Origin: Pseudoalteromonas sp. SMS1
GTDB lineage: Bacteria; Pseudomonadota; Gammaproteobacteria; Enterobacterales; Alteromonadaceae
Direction of reading: 5' to 3'
DNA: 64,000 nt
NCBI RefSeq assembly: GCF_021530565.1
Contig: NZ_JAKGBI010000002.1
Location: 248,001 to 312,000, forward strand
Each line of letters starts with the position of its first letter. Within the stretch, counting starts at the first letter, position 1. The position numbers and the translations under genes were made by a program. Below are positions 7,781 to 17,518 of this stretch, piece after piece. Under the pieces are notes generated by a model. That model saw only the letters and a list, made by a program, of their open reading frames with translations, had not been told where the DNA came from and did not search any database.

Positions 7781-8842
7781 ATGACAATGTCACACGATCA
7801 AAGATACGATTTTCTCGTATTCATTGGCCGTTTTCAGCCTTTTCACCAAGGTCACTTGGCCGTGGTCAAAGAAGGGCTAAAACGCGCTCAACATCTTATT
7901 ATTTTATGTGGGTCAGCACATCAACCGAGAACCGTTAGAAATCCTTGGACAAGCGCCGAGCGAGAATTGATGATCCGCGGCTCACTGACGCAGGATGAAA
8001 ACGCCCGCGTGCATATCGCCCCATTGATGGATACCGTATACAATGACGATGCATGGGTTCGTAATGTACAAACAACCGTGAAGGGTCTCATCACAGCACA
8101 CCATAGAATGCCACATAAACCAGCCACGGTTGGTTTGATTGGACACAGCAAAGACCAGTCTTCCTATTATTTAAATATGTTTCCTCAATGGGGATCGGTA
8201 CCTGTTGATAATTTTCAGCAAATTTCTGCAACACCGCTCAGGCAAGAAATTTTTTCAACTCAAGGCGCTGAATTTTTAGACAGCGCGCATAACCAGAAAC
8301 TGCCTGCGTTTGTAAGGAAAATGCTGAACCAATTCATTAACACTGAAGACTATCAAGCAATCCAAAGTGAACATAATTTCATCGAAAAATACCGTCTGGC
8401 ATGGCAAAATGCACCGTATCCGCCTACATTCGTCACCGTAGACGCGGTAGTAGTACAAAGTGGTCACATATTGTTGATTGAGCGAAAAGCAAAACCTGGT
8501 CAAGGTTTGTGGGCACTACCGGGGGGGTTTATTAACGGCAGTGAAAAACTCCTAGATGCCTGTTTAAGAGAATTAAAAGAAGAAACCAAACTCAAAGTAC
8601 CAGTCCCAGTTTTAAAAGGGTCAATTAGGCATCAGCAAGTGTTTGATGACCCTCATCGCTCAGCTCGTGGCAGAACCATCACACATGCTTTTTATTTTGA
8701 TTTAGAGCCAAATAAGGCATTGCCAAAAGTGAAAGGTTCTGATGATGCAAAACATGCCATGTGGGTGCCACTAGCGGAATTAGAACCCTGTAAATTATTT
8801 GAAGATCACTATTTCATAATTCAAGAATTAACCGGTATGTAA
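7781..8842 (+). CDS. nadM: Bifunctional nicotinamide-nucleotide adenylyltransferase / Nudix hydrolase
   Basis: The 353-residue protein has two domains. Residues ~9-190 form a nucleotidyltransferase with GRFQPFHQGHL (the HxGH ATP site), which joins NMN and ATP to give NAD. Residues ~205-350 form a Nudix hydrolase with the box GGFINGSEKLLDACLRELKEE, likely ADP-ribose pyrophosphatase, giving ribose 5-phosphate and AMP. The fusion matches the known bacterial NadM-Nudix proteins. It is followed 58 bp later by nadV, which supplies NMN from nicotinamide, so the pair makes NAD in two steps. The repeated motif before each gene may regulate both. Confidence 0.93.
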   Translation: MTMSHDQRYDFLVFIGRFQPFHQGHLAVVKEGLKRAQHLIILCGSAHQPRTVRNPWTSAERELMIRGSLTQDENARVHIAPLMDTVYNDDAWVRNVQTTVKGLITAHHRMPHKPATVGLIGHSKDQSSYYLNMFPQWGSVPVDNFQQISATPLRQEIFSTQGAEFLDSAHNQKLPAFVRKMLNQFINTEDYQAIQSEHNFIEKYRLAWQNAPYPPTFVTVDAVVVQSGHILLIERKAKPGQGLWALPGGFINGSEKLLDACLRELKEETKLKVPVPVLKGSIRHQQVFDDPHRSARGRTITHAFYFDLEPNKALPKVKGSDDAKHAMWVPLAELEPCKLFEDHYFIIQELTGM

Positions 8843-8859
8843 TGTACCCAACATGCAAT

Positions 8860-8873
8860 GGGATAGACCCGCT
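8860..8873 (+). promoter_or_regulatory. GGGATAGACCCGCT motif upstream of nadV
   Basis: Second copy (13 of 14 identical) of the motif at 7732-7745, located in the 58-bp gap between nadM and nadV and 27 bp before the nadV start. Confidence 0.35.
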
Positions 8874-8900
8874 GCACAGTACGATAGGAGGAACTCCATC

Positions 8901-10274
8901 ATGAACCACATTATTTTAAACGCAGATAGCTACAAAGCATCGCACTTTAAGCAATACCCTGAAGGCACGAGTCAAGTTTCTAGTTATATCGAACCTCGTG
9001 GAGGTCACTACCAAAAGGCCGTCTTTTTTGGTTTGCAAATGTTTATTAAATCTTACCTTACTACCCCTTTGACTCACGCTGATGTGGATGAGGCCAAAGA
9101 AATTTTAGAGTTACATGGTGTGCCCTTCCATGAGTCGGGTTGGCGACATATTGTAAATAAACATGGCGGCTTGCTGCCCATCAAAATCCAAGCACTACCA
9201 GAGGGCTCCGTCGTCCCCATCAGCAATGCCCTAGTACAGGTTATTAATACCGACCCCAAATGCGCATGGCTAACCAGCTATGTAGAAACAGCATTACTGC
9301 GAGCAATTTGGTATCCAACCACCGTTGCAACGGTTTCTTATCACTGTAAACAAGTGATTCGGGAATATATGCAAAAGACGGCCGACTCATTAGATGGGTT
9401 AGAGTTTAAACTCCATGACTTTGGCGCAAGAGGGGCCACGACTGAAGAAGCGGCTTCGATTGGCGGCGCTGCGCATTTACTTAACTTTATGGGCACCGAC
9501 ACACTCAGTGCAATTGTAGCAGCAAGACGCTACTATGGCGCAAGTATGCCAGGTTTTTCAATTCCGGCAGCTGAGCACAGTACCATTACCGCTTGGGGTA
9601 AAGAGGGTGAAAAGCTGGCGTATGAAAATATGCTCAAACAGTTTTCAGGGCCGGGTAAGCTGGTCGCTGTTGTCAGTGATTCTTATGATCTTTGGCATGC
9701 GATTGATAACCTTTGGGGTGAAGCGCTAAAAGCGCAAGTGGAGTGCAGCGGTGGCACCCTAGTGATACGCCCCGACAGTGGCGAGCCGGTCAAAGTGGTT
9801 ACCACCACGATAGAAAAATTAATGGCAAAGTTTGGATACCGGATTAACAGCAAGGGATATCGTGTTTTACCCGATTGCGTGCGGGTGATCCAAGGCGACG
9901 GCATTGATGAGGTTGCGATTGGTGAAATTTTACAGGCCATGCAAAGTAAACAGCTCAGTGCAGAGAACATTGCCTTTGGTATGGGAGGCGCATTGTTGCA
10001 AAAAATAGATAGAGACACCATGCAATTTGCAATGAAGGCCAGTGCAGTAAAAGTAAAAGGTCTATGGCGTGACGTATTTAAAGACCCAATTACCGATCAT
10101 GGAAAGCGCAGTAAAAAAGGCCGTTTAGCGGTGGTTGCGGATAAGCAAAAAGGCATAAAAACTGTCCGTGAAAGTGACTTAGGCTACCGAGAAAACTTGC
10201 TCCAGACCGTATTCAAAAATGGGCATTTGCTGATTGAGCAAAGTTTTGACGAAATCAAAGCAAATCTGTCATAA
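8901..10274 (+). CDS. nadV: Nicotinamide phosphoribosyltransferase
   Basis: The 457-residue cytosolic enzyme converts nicotinamide and PRPP to NMN. Recognised by MNHIILNADSYKASHFKQYP at the N-terminus, FKLHDFGARGATTEEAA, the SIPAAEHSTITAWG segment with its active-site His, and DSYDLWHAI and IRPDSGEP in the phosphate-binding part. The start at 8901 is chosen over an in-frame ATG 48 bp upstream because AGGAGG is 9 bp before it and the protein then begins as in the family. It pairs with nadM upstream. A long inverted repeat follows at 10289-10322. Confidence 0.95.
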   Translation: MNHIILNADSYKASHFKQYPEGTSQVSSYIEPRGGHYQKAVFFGLQMFIKSYLTTPLTHADVDEAKEILELHGVPFHESGWRHIVNKHGGLLPIKIQALPEGSVVPISNALVQVINTDPKCAWLTSYVETALLRAIWYPTTVATVSYHCKQVIREYMQKTADSLDGLEFKLHDFGARGATTEEAASIGGAAHLLNFMGTDTLSAIVAARRYYGASMPGFSIPAAEHSTITAWGKEGEKLAYENMLKQFSGPGKLVAVVSDSYDLWHAIDNLWGEALKAQVECSGGTLVIRPDSGEPVKVVTTTIEKLMAKFGYRINSKGYRVLPDCVRVIQGDGIDEVAIGEILQAMQSKQLSAENIAFGMGGALLQKIDRDTMQFAMKASAVKVKGLWRDVFKDPITDHGKRSKKGRLAVVADKQKGIKTVRESDLGYRENLLQTVFKNGHLLIEQSFDEIKANLS

Positions 10275-10288
10275 CGCACACTTACCAC

Positions 10289-10322
10289 GACCAATGGTGT
10301 ATAGAGTAAACCACCATTGGTC
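10289..10322 (+). terminator. Inverted repeat after nadV, possible terminator
   Basis: Perfect 11-bp arms GACCAATGGTG and CACCATTGGTC with a 12-base loop, 14 bp after the nadV stop. The absence of a T tract makes it Rho-assisted or an mRNA-stabilising hairpin rather than a classical intrinsic terminator. Confidence 0.5.
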
Positions 10323-10438
10323 ACTTGCCATCAACCTTCAATTCATAAATACTATCTCAACAGCCAGTTCCGGATCTGGCTAGTAGGGCGATTGACGTCC
10401 GATATAATAAGTCTATTCATGAAGTAGGATTGACTGAA

Positions 10439-11845
10439 ATGTTAGATAGCCAAGTTTGTCAAAAAGCACGCCTTTCAAGGGATGCCAGATTCGATGGTAA
10501 ATTTTTTATCGCGGTGAAAACCACCGGGATATACTGCCGCACCGTATGCCCGGCACATCCCCCAAAAGAAGAAAATGTGGAATATTTCACCAGTGCACTG
10601 CTTGCAGCCCAATCAGGTTATCGACCATGTCTTAGGTGCCGGCCAGACAGTGCACCAGACTCCCCCGCTTGGCAAGGCGTGGGGGCAACGTTAGATAGAG
10701 CCATTAAACTGATTAACCAAGGTGCATTACAACACAGTTCCTTATCCGAACTTTCCAAAAGGCTAGGGGTGAGTGATCGCTATTTACGAAAACTTTTTAA
10801 TCAGCACCTAGGTGTTTCACCAAAAGCCTATGCGCTCTACCAGCAATGCTTATTTGCCAAAAAATTACTCCACCAGACGAGCTTACCCATTACCGAGGTA
10901 GCACTGGCGAGCGGCTTTGACAGCATACGACGTTTTAATGATTGCTTCAAAGATCAGCTCAAGCTCACCCCAACGCAAATGCGAAAGCAAAAAAAGACCG
11001 TTAACTCAAAAGTCGTACTGAAACTGTATTATCGGCCACCATTTAACTGGTATCAAATGCAGCAATTTTTGTCTGCAAGACTGATTGAAGGGTTAGAGTG
11101 GATCACCCCCAATAGCTATGGGAGAACGATAACTTGGCAAGGCATAGCTGGGCAGTTTACTGCAACCCACCTTGAAGAGCAGCATTGCTTTGAAGTAGAA
11201 ATCCAATTAGATGAACTAAAAGTACTCAAGCCTGTGGTAAATAATATTCGCCGAATACTGGACTTAGATGCTGATTTAGTTCAGATAGAACAAGATTTAA
11301 CACGCACATTACCAACTCACATTCAGCTGACTCAAGGGCTTCGTTTACCAGGTGTATGGGCGTTATTTGAAGCAGGGATCAGAGCGATCTTAGGCCAGCA
11401 AGTCTCCGTTCAAGCAGCCAGAAATTTGGTGTGCCAACTGGTATCTACATTGGGTGAAGCGGCACCGAATGGGCGATATTTCCCAACGCCAGAAGCCATT
11501 GCCCGCAACGAACTCTCTTTTTTAAAAATGCCAGACTCTCGCAGGCAAACCTTAATCCGATTCGCGCAGTATTTCTGTGACGCCAAGGCGCCTGAAACCC
11601 CCGATGATTGGCTAGCAATCAAGGGGATTGGCCCTTGGACGGTAGCCTATGCAAAAATGCGTGGTCAAAGCGACCCTGATATCTTTTTAGGCTCAGATTT
11701 AGGCGTTATGAAAGCACTCAAAGCACACATTGCACCACCCGAAACGTCATCGGCTACTTCTTCACAATCAGCGCACACATTGTTACCTGACTTAGCATCT
11801 CCGTGGCGCAGTTACCTTACTTTTCAGCTATGGAGTCAACTATGA
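10439..11845 (+). CDS. alkA: Ada-type methyl-sensor / AraC regulator fused to 3-methyladenine DNA glycosylase II
   Basis: The ~468-residue multidomain repair protein starts with an Ada zinc domain (residues ~1-75) with TGIYCRTVCPA and RPCLRCRPD cysteines, where a methyl group from a phosphotriester is taken by the first Cys. An AraC helix-turn-helix domain follows (~85-185, SDRYLRKLFNQHLGVSP). The AlkA glycosylase part (~195-468) has the HhH motif IKGIGPWTVAYAKM and catalytic Asp in FLGSDLGVMK. It removes alkylated bases and probably activates its own operon. The ATG at 10439 is preferred over an in-frame TTG three codons upstream because AGGA is better spaced to it. It overlaps ogt by 4 bp (ATGA). 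Confidence 0.93.
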   Translation: MLDSQVCQKARLSRDARFDGKFFIAVKTTGIYCRTVCPAHPPKEENVEYFTSALLAAQSGYRPCLRCRPDSAPDSPAWQGVGATLDRAIKLINQGALQHSSLSELSKRLGVSDRYLRKLFNQHLGVSPKAYALYQQCLFAKKLLHQTSLPITEVALASGFDSIRRFNDCFKDQLKLTPTQMRKQKKTVNSKVVLKLYYRPPFNWYQMQQFLSARLIEGLEWITPNSYGRTITWQGIAGQFTATHLEEQHCFEVEIQLDELKVLKPVVNNIRRILDLDADLVQIEQDLTRTLPTHIQLTQGLRLPGVWALFEAGIRAILGQQVSVQAARNLVCQLVSTLGEAAPNGRYFPTPEAIARNELSFLKMPDSRRQTLIRFAQYFCDAKAPETPDDWLAIKGIGPWTVAYAKMRGQSDPDIFLGSDLGVMKALKAHIAPPETSSATSSQSAHTLLPDLASPWRSYLTFQLWSQL

Positions 11846-12372
11846 ACCTGTACACAGATTACTTTCAAAGCCCACTTGGCTTAATAGAAATAAAAGCCTC
11901 AGAAGTTGGCATACGCCAGTTGATTTTCTGCGGTGAGCAGATCTCCCAAACACACTCAAGTGCACTACTTAGAGAATGTAATAAGCAGCTCGATGCATAT
12001 TTTTCAGGTCGTCTCACACAATTCGACTTGGCGCTAGACTGGCAAGGCACTCCGTTTCAGAAACAAGTGTGGCAGGCGCTCACGGATATTCCATTTGGTG
12101 AAAGTATGACTTACCTAGAGCTGGCCGAGCAGCTTAATAACCCCAAGGCAGTACGAGCTGTCGGGGGAGCTAATGGCCGTAACCCAATTACTTTGATTGT
12201 ACCTTGCCACCGCGTAATTGGCGCCAATGGTAAAATGACAGGCTATGCCGGCGGCGTGATCAGAAAACAGTGGCTACTTGCGCATGAGGGCATTGTAAAT
12301 GCCAAACCAACTACCCAAGAATTGGCTGAACTAATCAAAACGCGTCAAGCTAAAACTGAGTTTTTACAGTGA
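11842..12372 (+). CDS. ogt: Methylated-DNA--protein-cysteine S-methyltransferase
   Basis: The 176-residue suicide enzyme removes methyl groups from O6-methylguanine. The active-site motif IVPCHRVIG contains Cys122, followed by MTGYAGG. The DNA-binding helix region TPFQKQVWQAL and GGANGRNP are also typical. The start at 11842 overlaps the stop of the alkA-type gene as ATGA and gives the usual family N-terminus MNLYTDYFQSPLG. With the upstream gene it forms an adaptive-response operon. Confidence 0.95.
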   Translation: MNLYTDYFQSPLGLIEIKASEVGIRQLIFCGEQISQTHSSALLRECNKQLDAYFSGRLTQFDLALDWQGTPFQKQVWQALTDIPFGESMTYLELAEQLNNPKAVRAVGGANGRNPITLIVPCHRVIGANGKMTGYAGGVIRKQWLLAHEGIVNAKPTTQELAELIKTRQAKTEFLQ

Positions 12373-12377
12373 CCCTA

Positions 12378-12848
12378 TCAACGACGCTGGCAGCGCACTT
12401 CGACTCCCTCTAGATCTTGTTTGGAGGCTAATAAAATAAACGACTGTTGATTGCCTGTAAGTCTATCTTTCAGCAGTCGCTGTGCTTGAGCCAATTCTCT
12501 TTTAGTTTTAGCAAAGGCTATTTCAACAACAAACCATGGCTGCAAACCCTGATTTGGAGTAAGCTTTTGTACCACCCGTACCACAGGTGTTAAACACTTT
12601 GTCGCAGCTAAGGTATTGCGGCCTTGGCTTGATTCAAAAGCCTGTTGTATAGTCACTGCCCATTCATACGCCAGTGCCTGATCTCTAACGCCCGACATTT
12701 TAAGTATATAAGTCCGATCACGTGCCTCAGGTTGTTCAACTTCGTTTGATTCAGGTAATGTTGTCCACGTAAAAGCGGCTGATTTTGAGTAAATACTAAA
12801 AAAAAGTACCAAAGCACCTATCCATATGACTTGTTCCTTATACTTCAC
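12378..12848 (-). CDS. Hypothetical membrane-anchored or secreted protein
   Basis: The 156-residue protein has an N-terminal hydrophobic segment (residues ~7-25, VIWIGALVLFFSIYS) that serves as signal peptide or anchor. The rest is a small alpha/beta domain with two halves ending in WFVVEIAFAKTKRELAQAQRLLK. That segment is slightly reminiscent of a SPOR fold but not enough to assign it. Two cysteines (in TKCLTP and VRCQRR) could form a disulfide in the periplasm. Convergent with ogt, 5 bp apart. Function unknown. Confidence 0.6.
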   Translation of the reverse strand: MKYKEQVIWIGALVLFFSIYSKSAAFTWTTLPESNEVEQPEARDRTYILKMSGVRDQALAYEWAVTIQQAFESSQGRNTLAATKCLTPVVRVVQKLTPNQGLQPWFVVEIAFAKTKRELAQAQRLLKDRLTGNQQSFILLASKQDLEGVEVRCQRR

Positions 12849-13045
12849 AAATTGCTCCTCAAGTCTTTCTTATCAAACTAATTAAATCATCTTCTAATGA
12901 GACACAAGACTGAATTTAGCACTTCCAATCCAACCAAAGAACACCCTGTTATCAAATAATTAACACAAAAAACCTTTAATATAGGAATAAATTATATATA
13001 TTTATACAATGAAAGAGATATAGTTTATGAATTGGATAGTATTAC

Positions 13046-14083
13046 GTGTCTTTTTATGATGGCCCAAATGACCCTATAAGGTTAAGTACGTATTTTGGCA
13101 AAAAAGGAAAAGTTTTCCCAGCTGTCACTCTGATCATACTCGCAGTGTTTTCTCCCCTTGCGATAAAAAACTTCATCATTGGTGAATACCCGCTTGCCAC
13201 CGCAATTAGTTTGTTCGTCTTAACATTTAGTGTTGACTCCTATGCCCTGCTCAGAGGCAGAAAATTGCCAATTAATGAGCATATCGTGGCCTCTTTAGCC
13301 ATCCTTGCGGTCACTTTGTCCCTCTTTACCCTTGGAGATGGTACGATTTTTTGGGTTTTCCCTGTTAGTATAATTATGAGTTTTTTATTTCCAATAAAAA
13401 CCGCGATTGTTTTCAACCTACCGCTCCTTTTGAGCGCAACCATTTATGTTTTGCTCAACTACCAAGTTGCTGATGCAATGCGATTATTTTTTGCTCTACT
13501 GATGACCATTACCGTCGTAAACCTTCTTCTTCGACACATAGACTCATTACATGAATTACTAAAGGAAGAATCCAGTAAAGATGCATTAACAGGTGCCCTT
13601 AACCGTCGCCAGTTGAACCTATTTTTAAAAGATGCATTGGCCAACAAACTCCACTATCACAATGACTCAACGCTCATTATGATTGACGTAGACCACTTCA
13701 AACAAATAAACGACTTATACGGTCATGCTAAAGGAGATGAAGTTCTGATACGCTTAGCTTCGGGGATAAATACACAGATACGCGAAAGCGATCTACTTTT
13801 CAGAGTAGGCGGAGAAGAGTTTGTCATACTGCTGCCAAACACAACAGTAGAAACGGCTGAAAAAGTCGCAGAAAAGTTAAGGGCTGCCATCAGGACATCT
13901 TCACTCATTAAAGACCACCCGGTAACCGTCAGTCTAGGTATCTGTGCAACAGACGATAATCTCACGCAAACCAAATGGATGAGTTGTGCTGATAAAGCAT
14001 TGTATGCAGCAAAGCAACGAGGCAGAGACCGAGCATGCTGGTATAATCTGAATCGCGATATAATCGAAGACGTTGCAGCCTAA
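13046..14083 (+). CDS. Membrane diguanylate cyclase (GGDEF)
   Basis: The 345-residue protein makes cyclic-di-GMP from two GTP. Residues ~20-170 contain about five or six membrane segments and no recognised sensor. The GGDEF domain (~178-335) has DALTGALNRR, DVDHFKQINDLYGH and the active-site loop RVGGEEF. The inhibitory I-site RESD lies five residues before the GGEEF loop, so product feedback is expected. The start is a GTG, the first start codon after the in-frame TAG at 13037, and its ribosome site is weak. A short overlapping ORF begins at ATG 13027. It is monocistronic. Confidence 0.9.
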   Translation: MSFYDGPNDPIRLSTYFGKKGKVFPAVTLIILAVFSPLAIKNFIIGEYPLATAISLFVLTFSVDSYALLRGRKLPINEHIVASLAILAVTLSLFTLGDGTIFWVFPVSIIMSFLFPIKTAIVFNLPLLLSATIYVLLNYQVADAMRLFFALLMTITVVNLLLRHIDSLHELLKEESSKDALTGALNRRQLNLFLKDALANKLHYHNDSTLIMIDVDHFKQINDLYGHAKGDEVLIRLASGINTQIRESDLLFRVGGEEFVILLPNTTVETAEKVAEKLRAAIRTSSLIKDHPVTVSLGICATDDNLTQTKWMSCADKALYAAKQRGRDRACWYNLNRDIIEDVAA

Positions 14084-14231
14084 TTGTCCAGTGCACACCA
14101 CCCCTATGCGAGATGACCTACACGAATAGGCAGTGCTCCCTGCCACTTAGCATCGAAACTCTTGTAGCAATTTTGGTGTGACCAAATTACAATGTTAAAA
14201 AACATGTTAAATCATCACCTTTTGGAGATAA

Positions 14232-15422
14232 TTGTTGTATAAATTTGAAGGCGTTAAAACCACTTTGGGCTGCACTTTTGGCCTTGCGGTCTGTTTGCTT
14301 GGCGCCCTCCACTTTCAATCGAATTGGCAACACTACAGCACGACAATCAGTCAACTTACCCTTCCAATTTTACTCTTTGCTGCTGGATTTGCAGCACAGT
14401 TTAATCGCAGCCGACTCGCACTAGTGTGCTTACTCTGGACCACACTTTTCGCCTCGCAAGCGTACACGCTCCCTTGGTCAGATTGGCTCGATAATAACGC
14501 TTCTTGGCAATTACTTTGTGGTGCTATTACGCTTTGGCTAATGTCTTTAATGAAAGACAAAGCGTTGCTTTCTAGACATTTACTATCACGTCTAGTGATG
14601 CTCTGCGCAGTTGGGGTTAGTGCGCACTTTTGGCTCATATCCCAAGCCACGGTGAATACATGGCTGGCAAACAACCCTTACGCAAACCAGCTTACGCCAT
14701 ATGTGACTTTTCATGCGCCACTATGGTTAATTGGTATGTTACTTTTTTGGCGCAGCCTCACACAGAAGTGCCTTACGCGCGCAACACTGTTTAGCAGTTT
14801 TATGCTGTGGCTTGGCATTCAATTAAATTGGTTAGCGCTGCCGCTTGATATGGTGGTTGTTATCGTCGCATTGGTCTATCTAGTAACCGTCTCCATCGAT
14901 GGCTATTTCTTAGCGTATCGAGATGACTTAACGGGGTTACCAACCAGAAGAGCTTTGAATCAACTCTCACTGTCACTTGGACGCAAATACACCGTAGCGA
15001 TGCTAGATATTGATCACTTTAAAAAGTTTAATGATACCTATGGCCATGATATTGGAGATCAAGTGTTAAAACTGGTTGCCTCTAAACTCACCAAAGTAAA
15101 AAGTGGAGGCAAAGTTTTCCGCTATGGTGGTGAGGAGTTCACGGTGGTATTCCCAAGCAAAACCTCCGATATCGCGTTGAATGCGCTGGAGCAACTTCGC
15201 GAAGACATTGCCAATTACGATATGATTATTCGACAACAAAATCGGCAATCTAAGCAGTCTCGACGAAGTAACCCCCCCGCGGATAGAAAAGTCGTCAATG
15301 TCACCGTTTCGATCGGTATTGCGTCGCGCCAAGCCAAACAAAAATTTGAAGACGTCATTAAAACCGCTGATATTGCGCTCTACCGTGCCAAGAAAAAGGG
15401 CCGCAATAACGTGAGTGATTAA
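14232..15422 (+). CDS. Membrane diguanylate cyclase (GGDEF), without I-site
   Basis: The 396-residue protein has about seven hydrophobic segments in residues ~10-225. The GGDEF domain follows (~230-395) with DDLTGLPTRRALN, DIDHFKKFNDTYGH and the loop RYGGEEF. The position normally holding the RxxD inhibitory site reads VKSG, so allosteric inhibition by the product is probably lost. A positively charged insert (QNRQSKQSRRSNP, about 335-347) sits between GGEEF and the last strand pair. The start is TTG after a GGAG ribosome site. Together with the cyclase upstream it forms a pair of unrelated-sensor cyclases in tandem. Confidence 0.9.
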   Translation: MLYKFEGVKTTLGCTFGLAVCLLGALHFQSNWQHYSTTISQLTLPILLFAAGFAAQFNRSRLALVCLLWTTLFASQAYTLPWSDWLDNNASWQLLCGAITLWLMSLMKDKALLSRHLLSRLVMLCAVGVSAHFWLISQATVNTWLANNPYANQLTPYVTFHAPLWLIGMLLFWRSLTQKCLTRATLFSSFMLWLGIQLNWLALPLDMVVVIVALVYLVTVSIDGYFLAYRDDLTGLPTRRALNQLSLSLGRKYTVAMLDIDHFKKFNDTYGHDIGDQVLKLVASKLTKVKSGGKVFRYGGEEFTVVFPSKTSDIALNALEQLREDIANYDMIIRQQNRQSKQSRRSNPPADRKVVNVTVSIGIASRQAKQKFEDVIKTADIALYRAKKKGRNNVSD

Positions 15423-15447
15423 TCGACAAAAATCAGCCATTTCCAGG

Positions 15448-15477
15448 GCAATAGATAGCATAGTACCTATCTATTGC
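15448..15477. terminator. Inverted repeat between the cyclase and the next gene
   Basis: Perfect 11-bp arms GCAATAGATAG and CTATCTATTGC with an 8-base loop, 25 bp after the cyclase stop. Probably the end of that transcript; there is no T tract. Confidence 0.5.
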
Positions 15478-15515
15478 TATACTCAGGCCATGCTCAGCCT
15501 AGCAAAGGACATTTT

Positions 15516-16178
15516 ATGAAGCACATATATTTACTGATGTTATTACTTACTTTCAGCTGTTTCGCCCTCGCAGAAGAAAAAAAAGAGCTTCCGCCTCTTA
15601 ACCCAGCCTACCAAGGCGAACATGGCATGGTGCTCATGAATCGCGGCTCGAAAATTTATGCCACCAACTTCCCCTCTTATAAGTTACCAGGCGACATTCA
15701 AATCGTTTACAAAATAGACAACCCAGATGTGGCATTTTTGAATCTCGTGCGCGACTCTGAACTCATTACTATCAAGCCGAAACCGTTTAATTTACAACGC
15801 TTAGAACGCGGTGAAGAAATCACCGTTGTGGCTGATGTTTATGAAGGGCACTATAAAAAAGACGGATTTAAGGTCTACACAGAACGAAGTATCGTATTTA
15901 GCGACAAACTTTACTCCAGAAAGATGAAAGATCTCAAACCGTCTGGGCAATGGCAGGAATACGACAGCATAGAGCTCAATAAGACTGAGCGAATTTATGT
16001 ACATCAAATCACTCAGACACCAAGCTTTAATCATTTGATTTTTGTAGATTTAACCAGTGCCTGCATGCAGAGGTTCAAAACATCCAGTCGCGTGCCAAAA
16101 GTCTCTGAATTGATTTACAAGTTTGTGAATTGCGGTACTTTAAAACAGCTTTATTTTGATACTGAAGCCTATCAATAA
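15516..16178 (+). CDS. Hypothetical secreted protein
   Basis: About 220 residues from ATG 15516, chosen because a Sec signal peptide (MKHIYLLMLLLTFSCFALA) begins there after an AAAGGA site. The mature part is hydrophilic with predicted beta structure. Two Cys near the C-terminus (in SACMQRF and FVNCGTL) could pair. I recognise no family. It likely acts in the periplasm or outside. The inverted repeat upstream suggests an independent transcript. Confidence 0.7.
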   Translation: MKHIYLLMLLLTFSCFALAEEKKELPPLNPAYQGEHGMVLMNRGSKIYATNFPSYKLPGDIQIVYKIDNPDVAFLNLVRDSELITIKPKPFNLQRLERGEEITVVADVYEGHYKKDGFKVYTERSIVFSDKLYSRKMKDLKPSGQWQEYDSIELNKTERIYVHQITQTPSFNHLIFVDLTSACMQRFKTSSRVPKVSELIYKFVNCGTLKQLYFDTEAYQ

Positions 16179-16206
16179 TCACAACGAACAGCAAAGGCAA
16201 GCAGGG

Positions 16207-17330
16207 TTAATGCGGATTAGCCCACAATGCCTTTACTGTCTTTTCACGATTTTTCGAGGCAGGGTAATGATGTACGGGCCCCTCGTCTAGGACACCGTGA
16301 CAGTGTATTTCTCCACCTAGTTTTTGCGTTACGATATTGTAAACAATGTGCATACCAAACCTCGTTCCACCAGCATTGCGACAGGAGGTATAGAATGGCT
16401 CAAAGACTTTACGCTTAGTTTCTTTGCTCATACCGACTCCATCGTCTGAAAACCGTCATTCCACTTTGTCAGCACTTGCTGTCAACTGAATATGAAGACA
16501 GCCTTCTCTTTTACCTTGAGAAAACTCATGGCTCACCGCATTTTCAATCAAGTTTGTCAGTCTTTGAGCAATGGCCCCTGAGTAAGTTGATACCACGTCC
16601 TCAGTAGGAAAATCCGTCGCAACCTCAATGTTGGTGTGCTTCCATTTCGGTTTTAAACTAGTGAGTATGTCTTCTAATTAGAGGCTTAATTTGATATCAC
16701 CACGCTTTTCAATGGTTTGGTCAACGGCCACTTGCTTAAAATTCCTAACTAGTTGAGCGGTTCTGGAGAAATTAGACTCCAGCAACGGCATACACTCTCC
16801 CATACTCTCTAAAATAATTGCAGATAGCATTTTATCAATCTGTTCTCTTCAAATAGCTGCTGACATGCTTTTAGTTCCTTAACCCATGAAAACTCGCTGT
16901 AATACTGCTCCCCGAAGGTGTGTTGCTCACATGGGCAACGCCAAAGACCAAGCGTCCCAATCCAGCTTTTTTCTCTTGTTGTACAAATTGTGCTTGTGTT
17001 TGCTTGAGGGTGTTATGAGCCTTTTTGAGTTGTGCAAAAATCAACTCTCGCTTTTCAACAGGCTCGGCATTTGCCAACGCGATAGCAGTATAGTTCGCAT
17101 TTGTACGTCATGGTTACTAAAAGTACTTTTTGCGAAGTTTTGTACAATGACAAAGCCGAGCATTTTATTATCGAAGGTCAGTAGGTGAGTAAATCATTGA
17201 CGCGATATTAGCCCCACTCACAGGCGCAGCGACATATTCAACACAATGCGCGAACTCTTCTATGGTGTTAGTCATCATGTCTCTTTTATGCGTAATATTG
17301 CGGGCCACCTCAGGTTAGTCAGAGTATACG
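16207..17330 (-). pseudogene. Decayed GAF-sensor histidine kinase
   Basis: On the minus strand the stretch reads in pieces, in several frames, as one histidine kinase. A GAF-like fragment (NKMLGFVIVQNFAKS, SNHDVQMRTILL) lies at ~17080-17180. A coiled coil and H-box lie at 16871-17077 (LKQTQAQFVQQEKKAGLGRLVFGVAHVSNTPSG). An ATPase N-box lies at ~16500-16600 (AQRLTNLIENAVSHEFSQG) and the C-terminal ATPase end at 16207-16431 (KVFEPFYTS, GMHIVYNIVTQKLGGEI). Multiple stops and frameshifts separate them, and the H-box HEVNTP has become HVSNTP. The 17330-17518 remainder may hold the N-terminal sensor but I cannot read it. Confidence 0.85.
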
Positions 17331-17518
17331 CAAAGGGCGTCAACTTCTCTCAAGGCGCAATGGCCAACTGACAGTAAACACGCTGGCGAAGTACGTCTAA
17401 TGTACCCAATTCAAAGATGGATCGCATTGATACAACGAATACTCTCATCCAGTATGGATAACGTACAATATATTGAAAAGAATCTCACTTTGGTGCCATA
17501 TCAACAGATTGATCTGCG

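Noticed and set aside
10392..10408. TTGACG and TATAAT before the alkA-type gene, considered as a promoter
   Set aside because: TATAAT is present but the TTGACG is only five bases before it; no -35 is found at 16-18 bp.
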